Shown: positions 1 through 6,651 of the stretch, in pieces | Layout of the letters: every line of letters begins with the position of its first letter | Position numbering within the stretch: the stretch's first letter is position 1 | NCBI GenBank assembly: GCA_002469305.1 | Contig: DKEY01000046.1 | Location: 1 to 13,524, forward strand | DNA: 13,524 bases | Direction: 5' to 3' | From: Sulfurospirillum sp. UBA6810 | Lineage (GTDB): Bacteria; Campylobacterota; Campylobacteria; Campylobacterales; Sulfurospirillaceae | Position numbers and translations under genes: made by a program | The notes under the pieces: generated by a model | What the model saw: only the letters and a program-made list of their open reading frames with translations | Told to the model about the DNA's origin: nothing | Databases searched by the model: none

Positions 1-3
1 ATT

Positions 4-1236
4 CTACAATAAACTATCTATTTTTTCAAAATTAAAATAATTATAACCGTTATTATGTTTGTATGTGAAGTCCAAATTGTGTGCTTTTGCTATATTGTCA
101 ACGATATACAATCCTAAACCAAAGCCTTGATGAGATGGTTTTTCTTGTGTAAAAGGTTGTATATAGTGCTCTAATTCTTTATCTAAAGGACTGCCTTTTG
201 AGATAAAAGAGAGTCTGTTTTTGCTAGAAGTGATTATAACAAAGTGATCAATGGAGTATTTAACAGCGTTGTCTATGAGGTTTTTGATTGCTGTAGTAAA
301 GAGTCTAAAGTCTACATGTAAGATCAGTGTATCGTCAACTTCCATTTTTATCTTATCCATAGGAACCATTGCTAAGTCAATGGATTCATCAAGGATATCC
401 AAAAGACGAGCAGGTTTGACATTTTGTATTCCAGCACCAGAGGTAATTTGCTCGATTGAAGCAAACTCATTGATAAGAAGCTCTAGTTTTTCAAAAACAT
501 TAATAAGTCTCTCTTTTTGTTTCGAACTCTCTATCATCTCTACACTAATACGACCTTTTGTTATTGGAGTTTTTAGCTCATGCATGATATTGCGTAAAAA
601 AAGTTGCCTTGAGTGATTTAATTTTTTTATCTGTTCTACTGCATTGTGAAAAGAGTTGGAGACTTGGGATATTTCATCTTCTCCATCAGATTTACAGCTG
701 ATATTTAAATCTCCAGTTGCAAATTTGTCCATCTGCCTTTTTAATCTTCTGAGTGGTTTTAGCTTTCTAATGGTCATGATATAGGCGATGATGATGATAA
801 AAAGGACTAAGCCAAAGATGATTTTGATAGCATCATATCTGTGTGGCTGAAAATCCTCATCTTTAAAAAGAAGTATGGAATCTTCATGTTGGATAAGCAG
901 ATAGTGATATTTTTTGTATTTTAGTATCGCACTAGCACCAATTTTACTTTTGATTTTCTGTATTACAACAGATTGAGAAATTATTTGATCCATAATATTT
1001 TTATTTTTAATTTCACTCAAGCTATAGTCTTGTATCTGCTCTTGTAATTCACTTTGTGTTATAAAATTGTTAAGATGAAAGAGCGTAGCTCTCGCTATGA
1101 TAGAGTATTTTGCATTAAGCTTTTCAGAATACTCTTTTTTATCATATTCCATTAGAAACATAAAAGCAAAAAATATACTAACAATAGAGATAAAAAATAT
1201 GAAAGTTATACTATAAAATATAGAAGATTTACTCAT
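4..1236 (-). CDS. cprS: Membrane sensor histidine kinase, CprS-like
   Basis: This 410-aa sensor kinase should autophosphorylate on a histidine and pass the phosphate to the regulator encoded just upstream. There is a membrane helix at about residues 7-29, an extracytoplasmic sensor region at about 30-136, a second helix at about 138-156, and then a HAMP linker to about 208. The H-box reads HELKTP with the phosphoacceptor His219. The N-box is KNLIDNAVKYS (about 318-328) and the GFGLGL glycine box lies at 371-376. The ATPase domain is compact and the first glycine box is degenerate (SKGSP). The start overlaps the stop of the regulator gene by 4 bases (ATGA), so the pair is probably translationally coupled. 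The symbol rests on synteny with C. jejuni Cj1226c-Cj1229 (CprRS next to HtrA and CbpA), not on an alignment. The kinase call is firm; the CprS identity is likely. Confidence 0.88.
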   Translation of the reverse strand: MSKSSIFYSITFIFFISIVSIFFAFMFLMEYDKKEYSEKLNAKYSIIARATLFHLNNFITQSELQEQIQDYSLSEIKNKNIMDQIISQSVVIQKIKSKIGASAILKYKKYHYLLIQHEDSILLFKDEDFQPHRYDAIKIIFGLVLFIIIIAYIMTIRKLKPLRRLKRQMDKFATGDLNISCKSDGEDEISQVSNSFHNAVEQIKKLNHSRQLFLRNIMHELKTPITKGRISVEMIESSKQKERLINVFEKLELLINEFASIEQITSGAGIQNVKPARLLDILDESIDLAMVPMDKIKMEVDDTLILHVDFRLFTTAIKNLIDNAVKYSIDHFVIITSSKNRLSFISKGSPLDKELEHYIQPFTQEKPSHQGFGLGLYIVDNIAKAHNLDFTYKHNNGYNYFNFEKIDSLL

Positions 1237-1922
1237 TTTATAAATTTATATCCAATCCCACGAACAGAGTGGATATATCTTGGTTCTTTTGAGTTTTCAT
1301 TTAATTTTTGTCTTATTCTTCCTACGATAACATCTATACTTTTATTTGTCGTGTCTTCACTGATAACATCAATACTGTATATAAGCTCTTCTCTTGAAAC
1401 AACACCACCATCTTTTTTGATTAGATAACTCAAAATACCGTATTCAGCAGCAGTAAGATTTAAAGTTTCTCCTTTAAAAATGATACTCATTTTATCTTCA
1501 TAAAGTTCAAAATCATTTTTTTTAGTATGTGGAGTAGAAGCGGTTGCTTGTTCAAACTCATGGTGATGACGTCTGAGTAAACTTTTGATTCTAGCTTCTA
1601 ATTCTAGTGGGTTATATGGCTTAGGGAGATAATCATCAGCACCATTAGCTAGGGCAGTTACTTTATCAGTGATATCATGTCTTGCTGAAGAGATGATTAT
1701 GGGTATGTCATATCTTTTTCTTATCTCTTTACATACATCTAGCCCATCAAGACCAGGAAGCGTAAGGTCCAGTATGATGAGATCAAATTTTTGAGTGGCA
1801 AGAGTTGAAAGACCAATATATGGCTCTTCTGCAGTAGTGACTTGCATATTGAATTGTTCAAGATACTCTGTAAGTATCTCCGCTAGTTCTGTATCGTCTT
1901 CTATCATTAAGATTTTAATCAT
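1233..1922 (-). CDS. cprR: OmpR/PhoB-family response regulator, CprR-like
   Basis: This 229-aa regulator has an N-terminal receiver domain (about 1-118) and a C-terminal winged-helix DNA-binding domain (about 132-229). The acidic pair is D9/D10, the phosphoacceptor is D52 in LDLTLPG, the switch serine is S79, and the conserved lysine is K101 in LPKPY. The C-terminal half has the usual OmpR signature, including SIDVIVGRIRQKL and the final RGIGYKF. It is the partner of the histidine kinase that overlaps its 3' end. In C. jejuni the equivalent pair influences envelope properties and biofilm formation and sits beside htrA. A minus-strand TATAAT about 27 bases upstream of the ATG gives it a promoter independent of htrA. 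Length and domain order are normal for the family. Confidence 0.9.
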   Translation of the reverse strand: MIKILMIEDDTELAEILTEYLEQFNMQVTTAEEPYIGLSTLATQKFDLIILDLTLPGLDGLDVCKEIRKRYDIPIIISSARHDITDKVTALANGADDYLPKPYNPLELEARIKSLLRRHHHEFEQATASTPHTKKNDFELYEDKMSIIFKGETLNLTAAEYGILSYLIKKDGGVVSREELIYSIDVISEDTTNKSIDVIVGRIRQKLNENSKEPRYIHSVRGIGYKFIK

Positions 1923-1948
1923 ATACCACTCAAGTTTTTATTTTTTAG

Positions 1949-1954
1949 ATTATA
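1949..1954 (-). promoter_or_regulatory. Candidate -10 box for cprRS
   Basis: Read on the minus strand this is a perfect TATAAT. It lies between the htrA terminator and the cprR ATG and would give a leader of about 20 bases. No clear -35 is visible, which is usual for epsilonproteobacterial sigma70 promoters. Confidence 0.55.
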
Positions 1955-1961
1955 TCATATA

Positions 1962-1988
1962 AAAATAGGCTAATTTCTAGCCTATTTT
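1962..1988 (-). terminator. Rho-independent terminator of htrA
   Basis: An 11-bp perfect stem (AAAATAGGCTA with its complement) closes a 5-base loop. On the minus strand it is followed by a short T-run. The stem overlaps the htrA stop codon (1982-1984). It separates htrA from the downstream cprRS pair. Confidence 0.75.
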
Positions 1989-3409
1989 ATAACTATTGCA
2001 AAATCCCTGCCATTTCTTTTTACAAAAACGATTTTTTTGCTCTTTTGTTGTGTTGCGAGAGCTTTTTGAACATCGTCTAAATTTTCTATGATTGTTTTGT
2101 GAATCTGCGTTATGATGTCACCTGGTAAAAAACCATACTCTTGTGCTTTAGAATTAGGTTTGATGTCTATAACCAAAACTCCTTTGATACCATTTGGTAT
2201 TTGGTATTTGTATCTTGATTTATAGTTTAGCTCTTCTAACATTAAGCCATCTAAAAATTCATTATCACCAGTTTTGATTGAAGCTGTGCTACTATCTATA
2301 TTTGAAAGTTTTAGTTTAACAGAAATGATTTTATTATTGCTATTTTCATATTTGACTTCTACTTCTTTCCCTGGTGTTTTATTACCAACAATATTTTTTA
2401 AATCGTTTGCATTTTTAACTTTACTTCCATCAATTTCGATGATTAAATCACCTCTTTTTAACCCAGCTTTATCCGCAGGAGAATTTGATTCAACTCCCAT
2501 GATAAATGCACCGTGGTCATTTTCATATATCTCTTTGAAATCTTTTGTCAAATCTGATATAGTAACGCCAAGATACCCGCGTTCTATTTTCCCATCTTCA
2601 ACTAAAGATGTAGCAACTTTTTTTACCATATTTGATGGGATGGCAAATCCTATACCATTGTTTCCTCCACTACGAGAGAGGATAGCACTATTTATACCAA
2701 CTAAAGCACCTCTACTATCTACTAAAGCACCTCCTGAATTTCCAGGGTTTATAGAAGCATCTGTTTGGATAAAGTTTTCATACTGATTTAAGCCAATGCC
2801 ACTTTTATTGAGAGCTGAAACTATTCCTTGTGTGATTGAGCCACCAACACCAAAAGGGTTGCCTATCGCAAAGACAACATCACCTTCCATCGTTTCATCT
2901 GAATTTGCAAATTTGATGGCTTTGAGCCCTTTTTCTTCTATCTTTATAACAGCAAGGTCTGTTTTTGGATCAAGTCCAATAATTTTTGCCTTATACTCTT
3001 TTTCATTATCCAACAGAGTAACTACAATCTCATCAGCATTTTCTACTACATGATTGTTTGTTACTATATATCCATCATTGGAAATAATTACTCCACTACC
3101 GAGAGAACTTGATTTTCTTTTTTGCGGTGCAATATTGCCATTGCCCCCAAATCTATCACCGAAAAACTCTCTAAAAAAAGGATCTCTCAAAAGAGGATTG
3201 TTGTAATTATCTGATACTTTTACATCAGTTGTTGTTGCTATATTCACAACACTTTTTTTAGCATCTTTAATAGAATTATGATAAGAGAGTATGACGTTTT
3301 TTTGACTTGCATCCTCTCTTTGAGGCATACTTTTGGCCTCTTTAATATCAATATTGGTAGCAAGTAGTAAACTAGAAGTAATTAAAGAAATAAGTGTAAT
3401 TTTATTCAT
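1982..3409 (-). CDS. htrA: Periplasmic serine protease/chaperone, HtrA/DegQ family
   Basis: HtrA degrades and refolds misfolded envelope proteins. The protein has an N-terminal signal peptide (hydrophobic stretch about 4-18), a trypsin-like protease domain and two PDZ domains (about 276-368 and 385-474), the DegP/DegQ arrangement. The catalytic triad is visible as His120 (TNNHVV), Asp151 (TDLAVI) and Ser225 (GNSGGA). The FFGDRFG stretch lies in the linker region typical of the family. An upstream TTG at 3415 is in frame, but it directly abuts the AAGGA ribosome site. The ATG at 3409 is correctly spaced (6 bases), which gives 475 aa, close to the usual length of about 470 in Campylobacter. The gene is divergent from cbpA and ends in its own terminator. 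In C. jejuni the orthologue is needed for stress tolerance and is secreted to cleave host E-cadherin; secretion here is not inferable. Confidence 0.95.
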   Translation of the reverse strand: MNKITLISLITSSLLLATNIDIKEAKSMPQREDASQKNVILSYHNSIKDAKKSVVNIATTTDVKVSDNYNNPLLRDPFFREFFGDRFGGNGNIAPQKRKSSSLGSGVIISNDGYIVTNNHVVENADEIVVTLLDNEKEYKAKIIGLDPKTDLAVIKIEEKGLKAIKFANSDETMEGDVVFAIGNPFGVGGSITQGIVSALNKSGIGLNQYENFIQTDASINPGNSGGALVDSRGALVGINSAILSRSGGNNGIGFAIPSNMVKKVATSLVEDGKIERGYLGVTISDLTKDFKEIYENDHGAFIMGVESNSPADKAGLKRGDLIIEIDGSKVKNANDLKNIVGNKTPGKEVEVKYENSNNKIISVKLKLSNIDSSTASIKTGDNEFLDGLMLEELNYKSRYKYQIPNGIKGVLVIDIKPNSKAQEYGFLPGDIITQIHKTIIENLDDVQKALATQQKSKKIVFVKRNGRDFAIVIK

Positions 3410-3436
3410 ATCCAATCCTTAAATATATTTTTTAAA

Positions 3437-3442
3437 ATTATA
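3437..3442 (-). promoter_or_regulatory. Candidate -10 box for htrA
   Basis: On the minus strand this is a perfect TATAAT about 28 bases upstream of the htrA ATG. It is followed by AAGGA as ribosome-binding site. It lies in the 193-base divergent region shared with cbpA. Confidence 0.55.
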
Positions 3443-3539
3443 AAGCAAGCCAGTAAATACAAAGTAAATATTTTTAAACGATTTATTAATGAAAAGGCTT
3501 TATTGTGGGAAATATGACAAAAATATTGCATAAAGTTGA

Positions 3540-3569
3540 TTGACCAAGACTAAACTATTGTGTTATAAT
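3540..3569 (+). promoter_or_regulatory. Sigma70 promoter of cbpA
   Basis: TTGACC (3540-3545) and TATAAT (3564-3569) are separated by 18 bases, a near-consensus promoter. Transcription should begin near 3576. It is followed by an AAAAGG ribosome site and the cbpA ATG at 3603. I saw no HAIR-type HspR operator (CTTGAGT repeats) around it. Confidence 0.75.
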
Positions 3570-3602
3570 TGCTATAAAAGTTTAAAATAAAAGGTTGATA
3601 GG

Positions 3603-4496
3603 ATGAGTAATAGTTTATATGAAACACTAGGCGTTTCTAAAAATGCTTCAAGTGATGAAATAAAAAAGGCATATAGAAGATTAGCTAGAAAATACCATCC
3701 CGATATAAACAAAGAAGCAGGGGCGGAAGATAAATTTAAAGAGATTAATGCTGCATATGAGATTTTAAGTGATGAAAAAAAGAGAAGCCAATACGACCAA
3801 TATGGTGATAGTATGTTTGGAGGTCAAAACTTCCATGACTTCGCAAGTTCTCAAGGCGGTGCTAACCTAGATGAAATACTCCGTAGTATCTTTGGCGGTG
3901 GTATGGGTGGCGCTGGCATGGGTAGCGGTTTTGGAGGCTTCAGTAGTAGTTTTGGAGGCGGTTTTGGAGGCGGTGGCTTTGGGATGCCAGATTTAGATGT
4001 AAATGCTAGAATAACCATACCGTTTAATGTAGCAATTTTAGGTGGAAAACACTCTGTAAATTATAATAATCAAAATTTTGATGTTAAAATCCCAGCAGGT
4101 ATAAAAGATGGCGAAAAACTTAGGATAAGAGATAAGGGAAAAAGCTATCAAGGACAGCGTGGAGATTTACTTTTAAATGTAGAGGTTGCAAACTCTCCTG
4201 AGTATGAGAGAGAAGGTAATGATTTGGTAAAAACCATTGATATACCTCTTAAGATAGCTCTTTTTGGAGGAAAAGTAAAAGTAGATACGCTCTATAAGGA
4301 GATAACTTTAAAAATCAAAGAGGATACGAAGAATAATCAAAAATTTAGAGTTAAAGAGTACGGGGCTGTGGATAGAAAATCACAGATAAAGGGTGATTTG
4401 TATTTGAAAGCAAATATTATTTTACCAAGTGTTGCAAGTTTAGATAGTGATTTAGTAGAATTAATGCAAGAAAAACTACCGCAAGAGATTATATGA
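3603..4496 (+). CDS. cbpA: J-domain co-chaperone, CbpA/DnaJ class II
   Basis: This 297-aa DnaJ-type co-chaperone stimulates the ATPase of DnaK. The J-domain covers about residues 1-70 and contains the essential HPD tripeptide at 32-34. A Gly/Phe-rich linker (about 96-128) follows, then two C-terminal beta-sandwich substrate-binding domains (about 131-290). The cysteine-rich zinc domain of true DnaJ is missing, which places it in the CbpA class and matches the expected length near 300. In C. jejuni the gene is followed by hspR, the HspR repressor. Here it is not: the stop TGA overlaps an ATG (TGATG, 4494-4498) that opens only a 13-codon frame, and a phage-like element follows. The coding sequence itself appears complete and intact. 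Confidence 0.93.
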   Translation: MSNSLYETLGVSKNASSDEIKKAYRRLARKYHPDINKEAGAEDKFKEINAAYEILSDEKKRSQYDQYGDSMFGGQNFHDFASSQGGANLDEILRSIFGGGMGGAGMGSGFGGFSSSFGGGFGGGGFGMPDLDVNARITIPFNVAILGGKHSVNYNNQNFDVKIPAGIKDGEKLRIRDKGKSYQGQRGDLLLNVEVANSPEYEREGNDLVKTIDIPLKIALFGGKVKVDTLYKEITLKIKEDTKNNQKFRVKEYGAVDRKSQIKGDLYLKANIILPSVASLDSDLVELMQEKLPQEII

Positions 4497-4542
4497 TGAT
4501 TTGTCAAGAGTATTTGAAATTTTTTTGTATTTTTTGAGTAAA

Positions 4543-4570
4543 AAGTAAGGTTATGTTTCAAACCTTACTT
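4543..4570 (-). terminator. Hairpin terminator at the left end of the element
   Basis: A perfect 10-bp stem (AAGTAAGGTT with its complement) closes an 8-base loop. On the minus strand it is followed by TTTT. It overlaps the stop codon of the 69-aa gene and would end the 118/112/69-aa operon. It may also slow read-through from cbpA. Confidence 0.7.
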
Positions 4571-4774
4571 ATGTTTTGTAATAAAAAACTCATAGAGTAA
4601 ATCTAATTTAGCTTCAATCTTAATGAGATTTTCGTGAGTGTCTAAGGTTTTTTCTACCTTTTGCTCTAAGACCTTAACACGCTCTTTAATAGATTGAAAA
4701 GAAACAGCTATAACTATGATTTGAGAAAGGACTACAACAAGTAGCCCGATCCATTCAGCAGTTATATCAAACAT
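4565..4774 (-). CDS. Small membrane protein with coiled-coil tail, possible holin
   Basis: I do not recognise this 69-aa protein by name. A single hydrophobic helix lies at about residues 8-28. It is followed by a charged, heptad-like segment (about 29-66) likely to form a coiled coil. That layout (one membrane span plus a short coiled coil) recalls small phage lysis or holin-associated proteins, but the match is one of architecture only. It is the last gene of the 118/112/69-aa operon, 10 bases after the preceding stop, with a weak AGG ribosome site. A role in lysis or virion membrane anchoring is possible. Confidence 0.6.
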   Translation of the reverse strand: MFDITAEWIGLLVVVLSQIIVIAVSFQSIKERVKVLEQKVEKTLDTHENLIKIEAKLDLLYEFFITKHK

Positions 4775-4784
4775 AAAGTTAAAC

Positions 4785-5123
4785 CTACGCTAGTGTAACA
4801 GCTCTCATTTTAATAATAGCCATTTCGTTAGCGACAACGCCATTGAATGTTAAACCACTAAGAGCAGAATAAATCTCATTTTCTGAAACAGTAGATTTTA
4901 CTGCAAGATTAAGATAAGTCTTAAGACCAGCAGTATTTTTTACCATCAAAGAAACGTCATTGTAACTTGTTGCAACATCACTACCCGTAACACCTACTTT
5001 TTGATAACCAGCATACTCACCATCAAGAAAAGCAGTACAAAAAGCACTACCAACAATGTCATCACATGGAAGTCTAAAAGTAGATACTTTAGTTCCTAGT
5101 TTGTTCTTAACTAATAATTCCAT
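4785..5123 (-). CDS. Unknown 112-aa phage protein, candidate structural protein
   Basis: This 112-aa protein is not recognised. It is rich in Ala, Val, Thr and Gly, with alternating hydrophobic residues that suggest beta strands. It has no signal peptide or membrane helix and only two cysteines (20 and 28). Its ribosome site GAGGTG is formed by the last codons of the 118-aa gene, and only two bases separate the two genes, so they should be made in similar amounts. Codon use is more balanced than in neighbouring genes, as in well-expressed genes. A short segment (TSYNDVSLMV) resembles TFNDVAVAV in its partner, a hint of distant common origin. A pair of small, soluble, probably abundant proteins could be virion coat components; this is inference. 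Confidence 0.65.
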   Translation of the reverse strand: MELLVKNKLGTKVSTFRLPCDDIVGSAFCTAFLDGEYAGYQKVGVTGSDVATSYNDVSLMVKNTAGLKTYLNLAVKSTVSENEIYSALSGLTFNGVVANEMAIIKMRAVTLA

Positions 5124-5125
5124 GA

Positions 5126-5482
5126 TTACACCTCTTGCTTATCAAAAATAAGATTTGCGTACTCGCATTTAGAAGCACCCTCGAAATCTTCATCAAACTG
5201 ACCAATAACGGCAACGGCAACATCATTAAATGTTTTACTTGTTTTTACGTGAGGAATATATACAGAAGAAGAACGAGTTTGACCACTTAAGTATTTTTTA
5301 CCAACACTAAACTTTTTTCCATTAAGTTGAGTAGGTTGCGGTGCAGATACGCCACCCTCAAACTTTAAATCATAAGACGTTAATTCGCCCTCCAAGATAC
5401 CCGACAACGTAAGTCTATCAGCTTCACTCATAGTTGCGTTGACAGTATTTACGGCTTTTCCGCCAATTCTTTGTCTAATCAT
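5126..5482 (-). CDS. Unknown 118-aa phage protein, candidate structural protein
   Basis: This 118-aa protein is the first gene of the leftmost operon and is not recognised. It starts with a basic segment (MIRQRIGGK) that could contact nucleic acid. A probable short helix (about 18-31) and predicted beta strands follow. There is no membrane segment. The ribosome site AAGGA lies 8 bases before the ATG, and a promoter-like box lies about 70 bases upstream. It is paired with the 112-aa gene. Alternatives to a coat role include a DNA-binding or scaffolding function. Confidence 0.65.
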   Translation of the reverse strand: MIRQRIGGKAVNTVNATMSEADRLTLSGILEGELTSYDLKFEGGVSAPQPTQLNGKKFSVGKKYLSGQTRSSSVYIPHVKTSKTFNDVAVAVIGQFDEDFEGASKCEYANLIFDKQEV

Positions 5483-5550
5483 ACGACAATCCTTTTTTTA
5501 TGTTTTTACTTTTGCAAAAGTTATGAGAGAAGTTTATAGATTTTATTTTT

Positions 5551-5556
5551 ATTACA
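5551..5556 (-). promoter_or_regulatory. Candidate -10 box for the 118/112/69-aa operon
   Basis: The minus strand reads TGTAAT inside a longer box, TATTGTAAT preceded by CTCTG. Almost the same box precedes the 251-aa gene (9431-9436). It lies about 69 bases upstream of the start codon. Confidence 0.4.
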
Positions 5557-5617
5557 ATACAGAGTAAACGAAAACACGATAAAAACGAAACTTTAAAAAA
5601 GCACTAATAGAATAAGA

Positions 5618-5629
5618 CATTAAAATATA
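5618..5629 (+). promoter_or_regulatory. Candidate promoter box for the zinc-ribbon gene
   Basis: CATTAAAATATA contains TAAAAT, a possible -10 hexamer, about 33 bases before the ATG of the plus-strand zinc-ribbon gene. The same 12 bases recur exactly at 9455-9466. The recurrence could mark a regulator site rather than a promoter. Confidence 0.35.
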
Positions 5630-5658
5630 CAATTAAAAAAACAAAGAAAGGAGGAAAA

Positions 5659-5925
5659 ATGTCTATATTCTACAAAGACTTAGACGAAGTCATAAAAAAT
5701 GCTTTAGGTAAAGATATATTTAGTACAAATGTAAATAGTGTTAAATGTCCAAAATGTGGATTACCAATTAGAGTAACATCTAATAAATACTCAATGACAT
5801 GCACAAATCAAACACCACACACCTACACAAACAATAAATTTTTAATCTTACTTTTGGACTCATACGAGGGTTATACAAGAGCAGAAGAAAACAACTTCAC
5901 TTTTTCAGAGCAACCAATCATATAA
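5659..5925 (+). CDS. Small zinc-ribbon-like protein
   Basis: This 88-aa protein carries a single putative metal site: CPKC at 30-33, Cys48, and His54 (or a neighbouring residue) as the fourth ligand. The spacing is that of a zinc ribbon with a Cys-Cys knuckle. The flanks are hydrophilic and there is no membrane segment. It is the first plus-strand gene of the element, divergent from the 118-aa gene, behind the strongest ribosome site in the window (AAAGGAGG, 5647-5654). Early position, strong translation start and zinc ribbon suggest a regulatory or nucleic-acid-binding role, but no family is recognised. Confidence 0.7.
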   Translation: MSIFYKDLDEVIKNALGKDIFSTNVNSVKCPKCGLPIRVTSNKYSMTCTNQTPHTYTNNKFLILLLDSYEGYTRAEENNFTFSEQPII

Positions 5926-5938
5926 ATTTTATGCAAAC

Positions 5939-5980
5939 ATTCAACCAGGATCAAAACAAAGTTTTGACTCTTGGTTGAAT
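5939..5980 (+). terminator. Hairpin after the zinc-ribbon gene
   Basis: ATTCAACCA pairs with TGGTTGAAT and TCAAAAC with GTTTTGA around a 3-base loop, with a small internal bulge. It lies 13 bases after the stop codon and is followed by a T-poor tail (TATTCTT). It is therefore a weak terminator or the first stem of the structured region. Confidence 0.5.
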
Positions 5981-6026
5981 TATTCTTAATGTAAAAAAAT
6001 CTCAATAGGTAATCACTGTTTTTTAG

Positions 6027-6044
6027 TTCAGCCTAAGGGCTGAA
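6027..6044. repeat. Short perfect hairpin
   Basis: TTCAGCC and GGCTGAA form a 7-bp stem with the loop TAAG, flanked on both sides by short T-runs. It is part of the structured non-coding region. Confidence 0.5.
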
Positions 6045-6117
6045 TTTTACGAAAAATCTCTTTTGCAATAATCAACATTCTAAAGCTAAAAAAATACTAC
6101 TAAGGATAGAGAAGAAT

Positions 6118-6186
6118 AGAGAAGTTAATAGCAATAGGCACAGAAAGGGACAAAGTCCCTTGTCATGCCTATTCGCTATTTTCTCT
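6118..6186. repeat. Long three-tier stem-loop
   Basis: From inside out: AAGGGAC/GTCCCTT with loop AAA (6145-6161); an internal loop CAGA/GTCA; then AATAGCAATAGGCA paired with 6166-6180 with a single bulged base; then AGAGAA/TTCTCT at the ends. The 69-base structure is the most GC-stable one in the non-coding region. A replication-origin or packaging hairpin would look like this. Confidence 0.6.
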
Positions 6187-6195
6187 TTTTTTCTT

Positions 6196-6334
6196 TTCCT
6201 TTTGGGAAAATCCCTTTTCAATCAATAGGACTATATTTAATGTGAAGCTGAAAAAGAAAATAAGTAGCCTTATTTTTTTTTAAGCTATCAATTAAATCTT
6301 TACTTAATATGAAAAGGGCTTTAGCCAAAAGGAA
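6196..6334. repeat. Nested long inverted repeat
   Basis: The outer arms 6196-6219 and 6311-6334 match at 21 of 24 positions as an inverted repeat. Inside, ATTTAAT (6235-6241) pairs with 6291-6297, and 6246-6264 pairs with 6269-6286 around the loop TAGC. Each outer arm also has its own mini-hairpin (GGGA/TCCC; GGC/GCC). The whole could fold into one extended 139-base structure. Confidence 0.6.
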
Positions 6335-6405
6335 TACTCTTTTTAACACCTTTATGAAGACCTTTTTTTAGTGTAAGTAGTAGGTTAATAGTTCAACAAC
6401 TTAGG

Positions 6406-6429
6406 CTTTTAATCTCGTTGGATTAAAAG
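6406..6429. repeat. Hairpin upstream of the 50-aa gene
   Basis: CTTTTAATC and GATTAAAAG form a perfect 9-bp stem around TCGTTG. It ends 19 bases before the GAGG ribosome site of the 50-aa gene. It may control translation of that gene or belong to the origin region. Confidence 0.45.
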
Positions 6430-6459
6430 TTAGCTAAACAACAAGCGAAGAGGTAGAAA

Positions 6460-6612
6460 ATGTTTAAAGTATATGCAAACGGAAACTTTATAAACGAAGT
6501 TTTAGGCTATCACACAGCCTTAGAAGTGGCGAAAAGATGTAAAGCAAATTATGGCAAAGACTCTACTATAACAGTTGAAGATATAAAAGGTCGTATCATA
6601 GATACGTTTTAA
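6460..6612 (+). CDS. Unknown 50-aa protein
   Basis: This small open frame has a good ribosome site (GAGG, 8 bases before the ATG) and ends just before a hairpin. The 50 residues begin MFKVYANGNF and end GRIIDTF. They suggest a compact beta-alpha-beta fold: strands around 2-6, 36-40 and 44-48, with a helix at 18-31. There is no membrane segment and only one cysteine. It is upstream of the PP-loop protein on the same strand with a 39-base gap, so they may be co-transcribed. I do not recognise the family. Its clean ribosome site and lack of overlap support it as real. Confidence 0.6.
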   Translation: MFKVYANGNFINEVLGYHTALEVAKRCKANYGKDSTITVEDIKGRIIDTF

Positions 6613-6633
6613 AAAAATCCCCCACTTGGGGGA
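6611..6633 (-). terminator. GC hairpin with T-tract on the minus strand
   Basis: TCCCCC and GGGGGA form a 6-bp stem with loop ACTT. The A-run at 6611-6617 reads as a 7-T tract after the stem on the minus strand, a textbook terminator for leftward transcripts. It stands between two rightward genes and so would stop antisense transcription. On the plus strand it lacks a T-tract. Confidence 0.6.
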
Positions 6634-6651
6634 AATTCTGAAAGGGTAAAA

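Larger units (their letters stand above)
5926..6459. other. 534-base structured non-coding region, candidate origin or packaging signal
   Basis: No open frame of note exists on either strand. The stretch holds at least five stem-loops (5939-5980, 6027-6044, 6118-6186, 6196-6334, 6406-6429), far more than any other part of the window. In ssDNA phages the intergenic region carries the double- and single-strand replication origins and the packaging hairpin. This is the only large intergenic region seen here, so it is the best candidate. A structured regulatory RNA is the main alternative. Confidence 0.6.

Noticed and set aside
251..616. Plus-strand open frame opposite the histidine kinase
   Set aside because: It is antisense to a clearly recognisable kinase domain, with no ribosome site and no recognisable protein.
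2274..3053. Two plus-strand open frames opposite htrA
   Set aside because: They are antisense shadows of a fully conserved protease with intact catalytic residues.
3410..3602. HspR operator (HAIR inverted repeat) in the htrA-cbpA divergent region
   Set aside because: No CTTGAGT-type half-sites with the right spacing were found, only ordinary promoter elements.
4337..4561. Minus-strand frame over the end of cbpA and the insertion border
   Set aside because: It is antisense to conserved CbpA sequence and crosses the element border; no domain or ribosome site.
4497..4564. Xer/dif-type or tRNA attachment site at the left border
   Set aside because: No tRNA gene and no convincing dif-like palindrome is visible. 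The right border needed to define a repeat is outside the window.
5926..6459. CRISPR array
   Set aside because: The repeats are inverted and imperfect, not regularly spaced direct repeats, and no cas gene is present.
6380..6460. Possible tRNA-like fold around the 6406-6429 hairpin
   Set aside because: No acceptor stem, T-loop sequence or D-arm pattern fits; only the single stem is supported.
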